Below are positions 61,501 to 64,000 of a DNA stretch of 64,000 bases, piece by piece. The notes beneath the pieces are model-generated. The model was not told the origin of the DNA. It worked only from the letters and a program-made list of their open reading frames with translations, and made no database searches. How positions within the stretch are numbered: position 1 is the stretch's first letter; each line of letters opens with the position of its first letter. The translations under genes were made by a program, and so were the position numbers. Origin of the DNA: Stictocephala bisonia (lineage: Eukaryota > Arthropoda > Insecta > Hemiptera > Membracidae); NCBI GenBank assembly GCA_035578905.1, contig JAQJVL010000675.1, forward strand, positions 124,001 to 188,000. Reading direction: 5' to 3'.

Positions 61501-63243
61501 TAAGACTCAAGTTTGATATTAACAATTTTCTGTTACAGCACTTATCCAACGAACTTTCGCACATGGAATCACTGACAAGTACAATGATGAATACTGGGAT
61601 GACCCATTTTCAATACCCAAGATGACTACATTACGGAGGCTGCGCACCAGTAGGTCAGGCCTGGACCCAAACGACCCTCTATTTGTTCACAGCAAGTGGC
61701 TTTATGATACACCAGGTGTCATGACACCAGACCAGGTATAAGACTTTGATCAAAGCTTGAATATCAGGTAGAACATAATTTAAATGAAGTTTTCACTGAC
61801 TGGGAAGACATAAATGTTTGTGATGGAAAGAGAAGTTTAAAATAAAAAATTCAAGAATTTAGAGTTTTATTCGAAAAGTTTGATGGAATATAAAAAGCAG
61901 ACAAGATTGATTGAGATTGTTATTGAACTTATTTTTAAGATAAAGCAGGACTAGTCAATTCTTTTGGTTTTCTTATTTCTGAGAAAAAGAAAGTTCGTAA
62001 TGATGCAAATGCCATTGTCTTCATGGCTTGGTGGATTAATCCGGGTTTCTCAACCAGTGAGTCATGATCCTTAGAGGGCTGGAGAAAGGGCCGGATGGGC
62101 AAAGTATAAACGTACAAAATTAAAAATGTTTATTGTTAAAAATTAAATATACTACTAAACTGTTATTGCTATTTTTATTTTTAAAAGAAACTAACAAATT
62201 GTATATGTTAATTTAAGAGTTCTAAACAAAATTTTTCTTAGATAAGTATGTTTAATTTGTTTTCAGCTTTCTGTCATGACAGTCTGATTCTTGCAGGAAC
62301 AACTTGGTGATTGAAGATATCAGCTAAATTGACCATTGAAAGAACTGGAAAATTTAAGTTTATTATTTACCAAAACTCTACTATTTTTGACCTCCTCAAC
62401 ATATTACCATGAAGTACCTATCGTACTTTGGTGTGAAATAGCAAATTAAGAATTTGAAGGCTTTCTAGGATTCATATTAAAATTACCGAATTAATGAAAT
62501 TACTGCTAATATGACAATGAATGGAGAAAAAAATCTCAAAGTTATTATTACAATAATAATTATATTTTTATTGTGTTTAAACAAATTTGATAAATAATTG
62601 ATTTGCTTGTGTTATCAATATTTCTTTAAAAAGACAAGTAACAACAAAAATTAATAATGAATATATAAATATACAGTATAATAAAAGTAACTAAATAAAT
62701 TTATAAGATAGAATAATAATATGAAACCAATACTAATAAAGAGAAGGACCAATTGCATATAATTTAGATGAATCTGCTCTATGTTTTATGAAATGATAAA
62801 ACCAACATTAAAAGGAAGTGTATCTAAAGGTAATTGGTTTGTATTTATGATAATAATACAGGAAAGACATAAGATGATCAGCATGAAAGGAAGTGTATAT
62901 AAAGGTAATGGGTTTGTATTTATGATAATAATACAGGAAAGATATAAGATGATCAGCATGAAATGAAATTATCATGTTTTTAAATTTTTTTTATTTCCTT
63001 TGTATGCTAACAGATTTTATAATTATGTGTGGTTAATATTCTTCAAGTTGAAATGGCTACCAAGAAAATAACTAATTTCTATTTTTTTAGATAATCGATT
63101 TGCTTACAACAGAGGAGCTGATGCTCACCCTACCAAGAGAGCCAATGGTACCTCGCACTTTTCAAGTCTGGCCAGGACAGAGTCTACTGCTAGCAGGTCT
63201 GGGCCGCCTTGATTACATTGATGGACCTGCCAATTTGAAGCAA
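19096..63243 (+). CDS. NOA1: NOA1, mitochondrial circularly permuted GTPase (whole gene span, 8 exons, 3' end outside window)
   Basis: Eight exons join in frame with GT/AG borders: 19096-19585, 20719-20909, 23157-23406, 31835-32041, 38002-38153, 43785-43908, 61539-61735, 63091-63243 (1764 nt, 588 codons). Domains: an N-terminal extension of about 160 residues expected to hold the mitochondrial targeting signal; a Cys4 zinc motif (C217, C220, C253, C256); then GTPase motifs in permuted order, G4 NKID (321-324), G5 SAK (358-360), G1 GCTNVGKST (386-394), G2 region PGTT (422-425) and G3 DTPG (528-531). This order is diagnostic of the YqeH/NOA1 family, which acts in mitochondrial ribosome assembly. 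The C-terminal domain exons must lie beyond 64000. Introns range from about 1.1 to 17.6 kb and are packed with transposons. Confidence 0.93.
19756..20483. mobile_element. TTAA element 1: piggyBac-type MITE in NOA1 intron 1
   Basis: 728 bp between TTAA duplications (19752-19755 and 20484-20487). Ends are CCCTTTTAACGCC and, on the other strand, CCCTTTTAGTGCC. The left end holds three copies of a 44-45-bp unit (starting 19766, 19810, 19855), each with the CpG-rich palindrome GACGTGCGC...GCGCACGTC or a close variant. The right end repeats TGGCA motifs at 20403, 20437 and 20470, that is every 33-34 bp. There is no transposase. It makes up most of the 1133-bp intron 1. Confidence 0.85.
20719..20909 (+). 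CDS. NOA1: NOA1 exon 2
   Basis: Codes for residues 164-227. The acceptor AACAG ends at 20718 and the donor GTATCA starts at 20910, phase 0. It contains [13 protein letters not shown], an acidic linker ([10 protein letters not shown]) and the first half of the zinc motif, [11 protein letters not shown], that is CxxC (C217, C220). Confidence 0.9.
20910..23156. other. NOA1 intron 2, no gene
   Basis: 2.2 kb of intron. Around 21.5-22.3 kb the composition suggests an old retroelement. At 22170-22201 there is a CTGATGA...GAAAC hairpin signature discussed under findings. No coding region is supported. Confidence 0.5.
23157..23406 (+). CDS. NOA1: NOA1 exon 3
   Basis: Codes for residues 228-310 plus one base. 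It has [13 protein letters not shown], then the second CxxC ([13 protein letters not shown]253, C256) completing the zinc motif. Next is [14 protein letters not shown], the strand preceding G4 in permuted GTPases (VVDxxDFxxS). The acceptor ATAG ends at 23156 and the donor GTAGAA starts at 23407, phase 1. Confidence 0.93.
23914..25071. mobile_element. TTAA element 3: piggyBac-type MITE nested in element 2
   Basis: 1158 bp between TTAA copies at 23910-23913 and 25072-25075. Ends are CCCTTTCAGTGCTA and, on the other strand, CCCTTTCGGTGCTA. The left end has the motif three times at 43-bp spacing (23922, 23965, 24008), each followed by the palindrome GAACGATATATCGTTC or a slight variant. The right end has TAGCAC at 24992, 25025 and 25058, exact 33-bp spacing. 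An internal 206-bp tandem duplication (24038-24450) is present. A short frame [12 protein letters not shown]... at 24544-24638 ends at a good splice donor (AAG/GTAATA). Confidence 0.82.
24038..24450. repeat. 206-bp tandem duplication inside TTAA element 3
   Basis: Two adjacent copies begin at 24038 and 24244 and are nearly identical. Each ends with a GC-rich portion containing GCGCCAGCTGACTAGTGCGC. Copy 2 has a 2-bp insertion (CCGCGGTAGC versus CCGCTAGC). Confidence 0.85.
25117..25249 (+). repeat. Interspersed repeat, copy A
   Basis: About 133 bp (GGTTACCTAGCAACATACAG ... AGCTCA) that recur in direct orientation at 27494-27625. Copy A lies inside TTAA element 2. Confidence 0.85.
25822..27263. 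mobile_element. TTAA element 4: piggyBac-type MITE
   Basis: 1442 bp between TTAA copies at 25818-25821 and 27264-27267, with a perfect 13-bp terminal inverted repeat CCCTTTGAACCCC. The right end repeats GGGGTT at 27166, 27208 and 27251 (42-43-bp spacing), with CGATATATCG-like palindromes between. The left end repeats a CCGAA-type motif at roughly 31-33-bp spacing. No transposase domain is recognisable. Confidence 0.83.
27494..27625 (+). repeat. Interspersed repeat, copy B
   Basis: Second copy of the 25117-25249 sequence, about 230 bp beyond the end of TTAA element 4. It may be a fragment of another TTAA element 2-type copy. Confidence 0.85.
27658..27700. repeat. Perfect 17-bp inverted repeat (hairpin)
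   Basis: The arm CATATTAATTAATGACC and its exact complement are separated by 9 bases. A second short hairpin, GATAAAA...TTTTATC, lies just left (27631-27657). No gene context. Confidence 0.9.
27938..29275 (-). mobile_element. mariner transposon, complete ends
   Basis: 1338 bp bounded by TA dinucleotides (27936-27937, 29276-29277). Terminal inverted repeats of about 27 bp start CGAGGGTCATTTTTAAAG on the left and CGGGGGTCATTTTTAAAG on the right. It contains one minus-strand transposase with a single visible frameshift. It lies in NOA1 intron 3, antisense to the gene. Confidence 0.93.
27990..29107 (-). pseudogene. mariner transposase (DD34D), one frameshift
   Basis: Start [18 protein letters not shown] at 29107. 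Residues about 1-110 form the two helix-turn-helix DNA-binding motifs, with the linker [13 protein letters not shown]. The catalytic domain has the first Asp in [10 protein letters not shown] and the second in [11 protein letters not shown], and it continues to [13 protein letters not shown] with the third Asp of the DD34D triad. A frame change between about 28350 and 28370 separates the first Asp block (frame ending 28238) from the rest, which is in the frame that ends at 27990. All three catalytic Asp residues are present, so only a small lesion inactivates it. It resembles SETMAR-like insect mariners. Confidence 0.88.
29278..30557. other. Intron 3 sequence, no gene
   Basis: AT-rich. It contains imperfect palindromes built on GTTCAATTATAC-like units near 29496-29550 and a 10-bp-arm palindrome at 29892-29912. 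No coding region is supported. Confidence 0.5.
29892..29912. repeat. Perfect palindrome, 10-bp arms
   Basis: ATCACGGAAC, one T, then GTTCCGTGAT. It is a very tight hairpin within intron 3; no function can be assigned. Confidence 0.9.
30885..31160 (+). pseudogene. GIY-YIG endonuclease remnant of a Penelope-like element
   Basis: An open frame of about 90 codons. YYYKIDC corresponds to the GIY strand (the Gly is not evident), CEC is the Cys-x-Cys zinc-binding insertion typical of Penelope endonucleases, and SYIGQT is the YIG strand. STRVKEH carries the catalytic Arg and a zinc His, and [10 protein letters not shown] carries the second His and acidic residues. The preceding reverse transcriptase domain is missing, and the C terminus runs directly into the inverted terminal repeat. 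Confidence 0.82.
31208..31297 (+). mobile_element. 5'-truncated SINE tail inserted in the Penelope arm
   Basis: It carries the shared SINE tail core CTACACTCATCACACT...CATATTCGCCC and ends in an AAAT/AAATA repeat. It interrupts the right Penelope arm: the left arm reads straight through the equivalent point. A short direct repeat AAAATAA flanks it. It is the same family as 32626-32930 and 13340-13745. Confidence 0.7.
31835..32041 (+). CDS. NOA1: NOA1 exon 4 (G4 and G5)
   Basis: Completes residue 311 and codes to residue 379 plus one base. [13 protein letters not shown] is G4 (N321, K322, D324), which gives guanine specificity. [16 protein letters not shown] is G5. In ordinary GTPases these motifs come last; here they precede G1. 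The acceptor TTTCAG ends at 31834 and the donor GTATGT starts at 32042. Confidence 0.95.
32042..32625. other. NOA1 intron 4, proximal part, no gene
   Basis: No coding region or recognisable element in this stretch. Confidence 0.5.
32626..32930 (-). mobile_element. tRNA-derived SINE with poly(A) tail
   Basis: Minus strand from about 32930: a tRNA-like head with GGTAGCGAAGTTAATTAAAG (A-box region) and AGTTCGACCCC (B box, GGTTCGAACCC-like) about 40 bases later. An unrelated body follows, then the shared tail core CTACACTCATCACACT...CATATTCGCCC and a long poly(A) (plus-strand T-run at about 32630-32653). This is the clearest member of a SINE family with at least three copies in the window. Confidence 0.75.
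33421..34328. mobile_element. Long inverted-repeat (foldback) element nested in piggyBac
   Basis: Flanked by TA on both sides. The left arm starts GGGCGATCAAC; the right arm on the other strand starts CAGGGTGATTAAC. The arms (about 33421-33677 and 34060-34328) are diverged inverted copies sharing blocks such as CCATTTTCCAATATGG and GCTCATTAAAATTACGTAGG. A third, partial inverted arm lies at about 33754-33870. There is no coding sequence. The TA flanks and end sequence suggest a Tc1/mariner-type MITE. Confidence 0.7.
33679..33749. mobile_element. 71-bp TTAA micro-MITE in the foldback arm
   Basis: TTAA at 33675-33678 and 33750-33753 bracket a 71-bp near-palindrome. The right end on the other strand is CCCTTTCGCCACTAAGAGCG; the left end is CTGTTTTTCCGCTAGGAGCG. 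A partial inverted copy (AGCGCTCCTAG next to TTAAGTATAT) sits in the right arm near 34040-34060, so the insertion predates part of the foldback duplication. Confidence 0.6.
34406..36174 (+). pseudogene. piggyBac transposase with C-terminal zinc finger, broken
   Basis: It starts [18 protein letters not shown] followed by a long acidic stretch ([10 protein letters not shown]...[10 protein letters not shown]), the usual disordered N terminus. After a frameshift near 34660 come a [13 protein letters not shown] segment and FRGKCPF. The FCDNWF strand carries one catalytic Asp, and [13 protein letters not shown] carries the last. The end (35596-36174) is a long open frame with [18 protein letters not shown] and a Cys/His zinc finger (CDDC...[20 protein letters not shown]). 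The strand with the first catalytic Asp is not recognisable, and many stops lie between 34860 and 35595, so it is inactive. Confidence 0.85.
37060..37276 (-). mobile_element. 217-bp MITE, copy 1
   Basis: Ends ATTGATTTTATAC and GTATATAATCAA are inverted repeats. By eye it is about nine-tenths identical to the reverse complement of the MITE at 57410-57627. It lies in NOA1 intron 4, about 0.7 kb before exon 5. Target duplication is unclear here. Confidence 0.8.
37277..38001. other. NOA1 intron 4, distal part, no gene
   Basis: AT-rich intron leading to the exon 5 acceptor (TATAG at 38001). Nothing else recognised. Confidence 0.5.
38002..38153 (+). CDS. NOA1: NOA1 exon 5 (G1 and G2)
   Basis: Codes for residues 380-430. 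[15 protein letters not shown] is G1, the P-loop that binds the phosphates (K392, S393). [16 protein letters not shown] holds the G2/switch I region with the Thr that coordinates magnesium. The acceptor is at 38000-38001 and the donor GTAGGT at 38154, phase 0. The motif [14 protein letters not shown] is very characteristic of NOA1. Confidence 0.96.
38244..38920. repeat. Minisatellite, 35-36-bp units in a 107-bp higher-order array
   Basis: About 19 units of the form GGGTCAATACCACTGTATGT plus a variable half. Three unit types (ending GGGTGGGCAAGT, GGGTAGGCTCGT and GATGGGGCAGTT) succeed each other in fixed order to make a 107-bp period (for example 38378 and 38485). The distal third is less regular, with insertions of TATTCAATACAACTGTACTT. 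It starts only about 90 bp after exon 5. Confidence 0.93.
39082..39610 (-). mobile_element. mariner remnant (second lineage)
   Basis: The left end TACGAGGACTGTTTGTAAAGTA is a mariner-type terminal repeat. On the minus strand at about 39595-39495 the sequence reads [24 protein letters not shown], matching the helix-turn-helix/linker region of mariner transposases (compare the linker of the 28-29-kb copy). The catalytic domain between is deleted, and no right end is seen. Confidence 0.55.
39611..40089 (+). other. Possible LINE ORF1 remnant or leader
   Basis: Two overlapping short frames (to 39755 and 39768-40013) precede the LINE ORF2. The second is Gln/Pro-rich ([17 protein letters not shown]). 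Position suggests a degraded ORF1, but no domain is recognisable. Confidence 0.3.
40090..43590 (+). pseudogene. LINE ORF2: endonuclease and reverse transcriptase, split by a MITE
   Basis: ATG at 40090 opens an endonuclease domain ([25 protein letters not shown] with the catalytic Glu). It is cut by a pogo-type MITE at 40445-40945. Coding resumes with [13 protein letters not shown] and [14 protein letters not shown] 700-codon open frame (41089-43191) follows: [56 protein letters not shown] and the active site QYADDTS. After a frameshift near 43170 the C-terminal tail continues to about 43585 ([23 protein letters not shown]). It is of CR1/Jockey-like type. It lies in NOA1 intron 5, sense orientation. 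Confidence 0.85.
40445..40945. mobile_element. pogo/Tigger-type MITE, 501 bp
   Basis: TA at 40443-40444 and 40946-40947. The left end is CAGTAAAACCTCCTTAATCC; the right end on the other strand is CAGTAGAACCTCTTTAATCC. The interior repeats AATCCGGCAT/AGTCCGGAAT-like motifs near the left end. It has no transposase. Removing it rejoins the LINE endonuclease sequence. Confidence 0.85.
43785..43908 (+). CDS. NOA1: NOA1 exon 6
   Basis: Codes for residues 431-471 plus one base: [21 protein letters not shown], then [20 protein letters not shown]. It continues directly from TLNLLK of exon 5, and FPI...P...R is the conserved follow-on in NOA1. The acceptor GTACAG ends at 43784; the donor GTGAGT is at 43909, phase 1. 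It is short and easily missed by automated prediction because about 17.6 kb of transposons follow it. Confidence 0.9.
43909..44589. other. NOA1 intron 6, proximal part, no gene
   Basis: The part beyond 44210 may belong to the LINE relic that follows, but no coding signature is readable here. Confidence 0.45.
44590..44840 (-). pseudogene. Strongly decayed LINE reverse transcriptase fragment
   Basis: Minus-strand reading in shifting frames gives [12 protein letters not shown] (equivalent to the conserved AFD strand), then [10 protein letters not shown] and [13 protein letters not shown] (a decayed YADDT active site, with both Asp changed to Asn). No longer open. Confidence 0.55.
44855..44940. 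repeat. Isolated fragment of the foldback repeat
   Basis: GTAGCAAGGC...GAGTGGTGG...ACTCCCTCCA is shared with both arms of the 45.5-51.2-kb foldback element. It is a third, partial copy. Confidence 0.6.
45764..47533. mobile_element. TTAA element 5: piggyBac-type MITE
   Basis: 1770 bp between TTAA copies at 45760-45763 and 47534-47537. The left end is TACTTTTAGTGCCAACATCC; the right end on the other strand is CCCTTTTGGTGCCAGAGG. The left motif recurs after 45 bp (45771, 45816); the right CTCTGGC recurs after 33 bp (47484, 47517), with a weaker third copy about 33 bp further in. No transposase is recognised. Confidence 0.78.
47120..47290. repeat. Degenerate tandem repeat inside TTAA element 5
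   Basis: Four or five loose repeats of GAGGCC-ACAGGCC/GTAGGCC-GAGTTCC type. It is unusually GC-rich for its surroundings. Confidence 0.6.
47598..50463. mobile_element. Non-autonomous hAT element, 2866 bp, 8-bp target duplication
   Basis: The perfect 8-bp repeat GTTGCCAC flanks it (47590-47597, 50464-50471). Ends are TAAGGGTGTGCGAGTA and, on the other strand, TAGGGGTGTGCGAGTA. No transposase domain was recognised. The left 1.76 kb (47598 to about 49362) is present again in inverted orientation at 55945-57903. It sits in the left arm of the foldback element. Confidence 0.88.
51236..52389. other. NOA1 intron 6, central non-coding stretch
   Basis: No gene, terminal repeat or array recognised. 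Confidence 0.45.
52390..54784 (-). pseudogene. LINE ORF2: endonuclease and reverse transcriptase, frameshifted and 3'-truncated
   Basis: ATG at 54784 directly follows the ORF1 stop. The endonuclease (54784-53621) has [21 protein letters not shown] (catalytic Glu), a GGVAIYCFE segment, [12 protein letters not shown] and [10 protein letters not shown]. The reverse transcriptase (about 53600-52630) has [59 protein letters not shown] and [10 protein letters not shown]. Several frameshifts and stops intervene. After [11 protein letters not shown] near 52450 the thumb domain is absent, so the 3' end was lost, the reverse of the usual 5' truncation. Confidence 0.82.
54787..55945 (-). pseudogene. LINE ORF1 with an expanded internal minisatellite
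   Basis: The N-terminal part (about 55945-55640) is a coiled coil ([40 protein letters not shown]). Then come a 58-bp tandem array (55168-55632) that breaks the frame, and a Ser/Pro/Gln-rich end (to 54787). The stop codon is immediately followed by the ORF2 ATG. A coiled-coil ORF1 fits the CR1/L2-like groups. The 5' end abuts the truncated hAT copy at about 55945. Confidence 0.65.
55168..55632. repeat. 58-bp minisatellite, 8 copies, inside LINE ORF1
   Basis: GATCTTCAGCGAGTAAATAC begins each unit at 55168, 55226, 55284, 55342, 55400, 55458, 55516 and 55574, exact 58-bp spacing with only a few substitutions. Because 58 is not a multiple of 3, the array shifts frame at each unit. Confidence 0.95.
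55945..57903. mobile_element. Inverted, truncated second copy of the 47.6-kb hAT element
   Basis: The reverse complement matches 47598-49362, including the tip: TAGTGGTGTGCAAGTAG on the minus strand at 57903. It stops abruptly at about 55945, where LINE ORF1 begins. It contains an extra 218-bp MITE (57410-57627) absent from the first copy. Confidence 0.85.
57410..57627 (+). mobile_element. 218-bp hAT-like MITE, copy 2, with 8-bp target duplication
   Basis: GGTTCTAC occurs on both sides (57402-57409, 57628-57635). The paralogous site in the 47.6-kb copy has it only once (GGGTTCTACCAAATCG, read on the minus strand near 47880), giving an exact empty site. The tips ATTGATT and AATCAAT are inverted. 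It is the same family as 37060-37276, in opposite orientation. Confidence 0.88.
57904..58539. other. NOA1 intron 6, no gene
   Basis: AT-rich non-coding sequence between the hAT copy and the next LINE fragment. Confidence 0.5.
58540..60110 (+). pseudogene. 5'-truncated LINE reverse transcriptase, one frameshift
   Basis: The plus strand starts inside the reverse transcriptase ([11 protein letters not shown]) and continues through [42 protein letters not shown] and [10 protein letters not shown] frameshift just after 59050 leads to [20 protein letters not shown] in the second frame, then [11 protein letters not shown] (active site), [28 protein letters not shown] and a C-terminal tail ending at 60029. 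The 3' end is a short AAGT repeat near 60090-60105. The endonuclease and ORF1 are missing. Sense orientation in NOA1 intron 6. Confidence 0.85.
60111..61538. other. NOA1 intron 6, distal part, no gene
   Basis: About 1.4 kb with no coding signature, ending at the exon 7 acceptor (TTACAG, 61538). A short TTTAACTCAGAAAT repeat occurs near 61395-61470. Confidence 0.5.
61539..61735 (+). CDS. NOA1: NOA1 exon 7 (G3)
   Basis: Completes residue 472 (Ser) and codes to residue 537: [20 protein letters not shown], a variable linker, then [20 protein letters not shown] (528-531) is the G3/switch II motif. The acceptor TTACAG ends at 61538; the donor GTATAA starts at 61736, phase 0. The phase fits only with exon 6 placed before it. 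Confidence 0.94.
61736..63090. other. NOA1 intron 7
   Basis: 1.36 kb, AT-rich. Apart from a 75-bp tandem duplication near the end it holds nothing recognisable. Confidence 0.6.
62811..62960. repeat. 75-bp tandem duplication
   Basis: Two adjacent copies begin AAAGGAAGTGTAT at 62811 and 62886 and differ at only a few positions. Confidence 0.92.
63091..63243 (+). CDS. NOA1: NOA1 exon 8
   Basis: Codes for residues 538-588: [20 protein letters not shown], then [22 protein letters not shown]. This matches the segment after G3 in NOA1, where LTxxE...LP...PRTF..PG...L.GLGR is conserved. The acceptor TTTTAG ends at 63090. The most likely donor is GTAACA at 63244 (after CAA); the exact 3' border is less certain than the others. 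The following exons with the C-terminal domain are outside the window. Confidence 0.9.
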
Positions 63244-63690
63244 GTAACAATCTTTTAATTAGTCCAACATTTTGATGTGGTTAATGTGATAGGTCTACAA
63301 CTAAACAAAATTAAACTTAAAAAAAATATTTTTCTTGAAAGTTAAAGAATATTAATAGAAGCTGTTTTGTTCTGCATGCTTAGGACTTACCAATCATATC
63401 AGATTTGGAGAAACAATTTGGAGAGTGCAAAATTTTACCTCACCTTGGACAAAAAGAACTATGAGTAAATCATCTTACTTATGTATATGTTATAGACTTG
63501 GCTCTTGTTGAAATATGCTAGTAAATGGATATTAATAATAAGGCACTCTATGACTTGAATAATGGTTTGAATTATATTTAAAGTATAGTAAAATCAATAC
63601 GCCTATACTGTATAAAGTTCTAAAATAAAATGTCTAAGTAAATTACAGATTTACATTTCAATAAAAATACAATATTAGGTAATTTTAACA
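63244..63690. other. NOA1 intron 8, proximal part
   Basis: No further NOA1 exon and no element recognised here. Confidence 0.5.
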
Positions 63691-63691
63691 A

Positions 63692-64000
63692 CATTTTTCA
63701 AATCAAATCATTTATTAAGTCAGAAAACATATTTACATGCATTAGCCAAGTCACAATAAATGCAATACAATAAGCAATTATAAGGCTATAACTAGTTAAA
63801 CTGAAGCAGAAATATAACTTATTATTATTCTAAGTGCTCCAATACAATTTATTGGTGGCCAGTCTGGAATTCACGGGTGCTGTAACAACAAAGGTCAAGC
63901 AGGAGGCTCTTTAGTTGTTTCTTAAATTTTTAATGGTTTTCTCTAGTTTAAGAGGGAGCGGAAGGCAGTTATAAAGAGATACGCCATTGTAGAGGGTATG
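63692..64000 (-). mobile_element. 3' end of a LINE, continuing beyond the window
   Basis: On the minus strand the right edge reads a reverse transcriptase C-terminal tail with frameshifts (LYNCLPLPLK, NFKKQLKSLLLD, CYSTREFQT). It is followed by about 130 bp of untranslated sequence and an AATCAAATCA-type tail near 63692-63710. Only the last part of the element is visible. Confidence 0.6.

Noticed and set aside
63381..63468. Possible ninth NOA1 exon
   Set aside because: There is no good acceptor, and the translation does not resemble the expected NOA1 C-terminal segment.

Overview
The window looks like AT-rich chromosomal DNA of an arthropod, most likely an insect; I cannot name the species. 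The reasons are spliced host exons with GT/AG introns, a tRNA-derived SINE, and a dense mix of metazoan transposons (Jockey and CR1-like LINEs, a Penelope-like element, hAT, mariner, piggyBac, pogo and PIF/Harbinger relics). There are no bacterial genes, operons, CRISPR arrays or classical RNA genes.

One host gene is recognisable. A plus-strand gene for the mitochondrial, circularly permuted GTPase NOA1 (YqeH/RbgA-like) starts at 19096 and runs past the right edge. I could join eight exons (19096-19585, 20719-20909, 23157-23406, 31835-32041, 38002-38153, 43785-43908, 61539-61735, 63091-63243) into one 588-codon frame with consistent splice phases. It carries a Cys4 zinc motif, then G4 (NKID), G5 (SAK), G1 (GxxxxGKST), G2 and G3 (DTPG) in the permuted order. 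The C-terminal exons lie beyond 64000. Nearly all of the 44 kb is intron filled with transposons.

Layout. 1.5-6.4 kb: a broken hAT transposon (minus) interrupted by a 5'-truncated LINE and by a 730-bp solo LTR with a 4-bp target duplication. 6.9-11.4 kb: a nearly complete CR1-like LINE (minus) with an intact ORF1 and a single stop in ORF2. 11.6-13.7 kb: a Harbinger fragment, a LINE tail and a SINE. 14.28-18.74 kb: a full-length Jockey LINE (minus) between 12-bp target duplications, about 350 bp upstream of the NOA1 start codon. 19.1-64 kb: NOA1. Its introns hold five non-autonomous TTAA elements (19.8, 23.6, 23.9, 25.8 and 45.8 kb), a degraded piggyBac (33.1-36.7 kb) with a nested long-inverted-repeat element, a mariner (27.9-29.3 kb), a Penelope-like element with inverted terminal repeats and a GIY-YIG remnant (30.6-31.5 kb), a 107-bp higher-order minisatellite (38.2-38.9 kb), a LINE split by a pogo-type MITE (40.1-43.6 kb), a foldback element split by a TTAA element and by a hAT element (45.5-51.2 kb), a LINE with a 58-bp minisatellite inside ORF1 (52.4-55.9 kb), an inverted second copy of the hAT element carrying a 218-bp MITE (55.9-57.9 kb), and two more LINE fragments.

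The most unusual pattern is in the TTAA elements. Families with unrelated internal sequence share one end architecture: the terminal motif recurs inward at about 33-bp steps on one end and about 43-45-bp steps on the other, and in several families the 43-bp repeats carry a family-specific palindrome. A second pattern is a hammerhead-like signature (CTGANGA, a short hairpin, then GAAA) that recurs in several unrelated repeat families here. All identifications are from reading the sequence by eye; no database search was possible.
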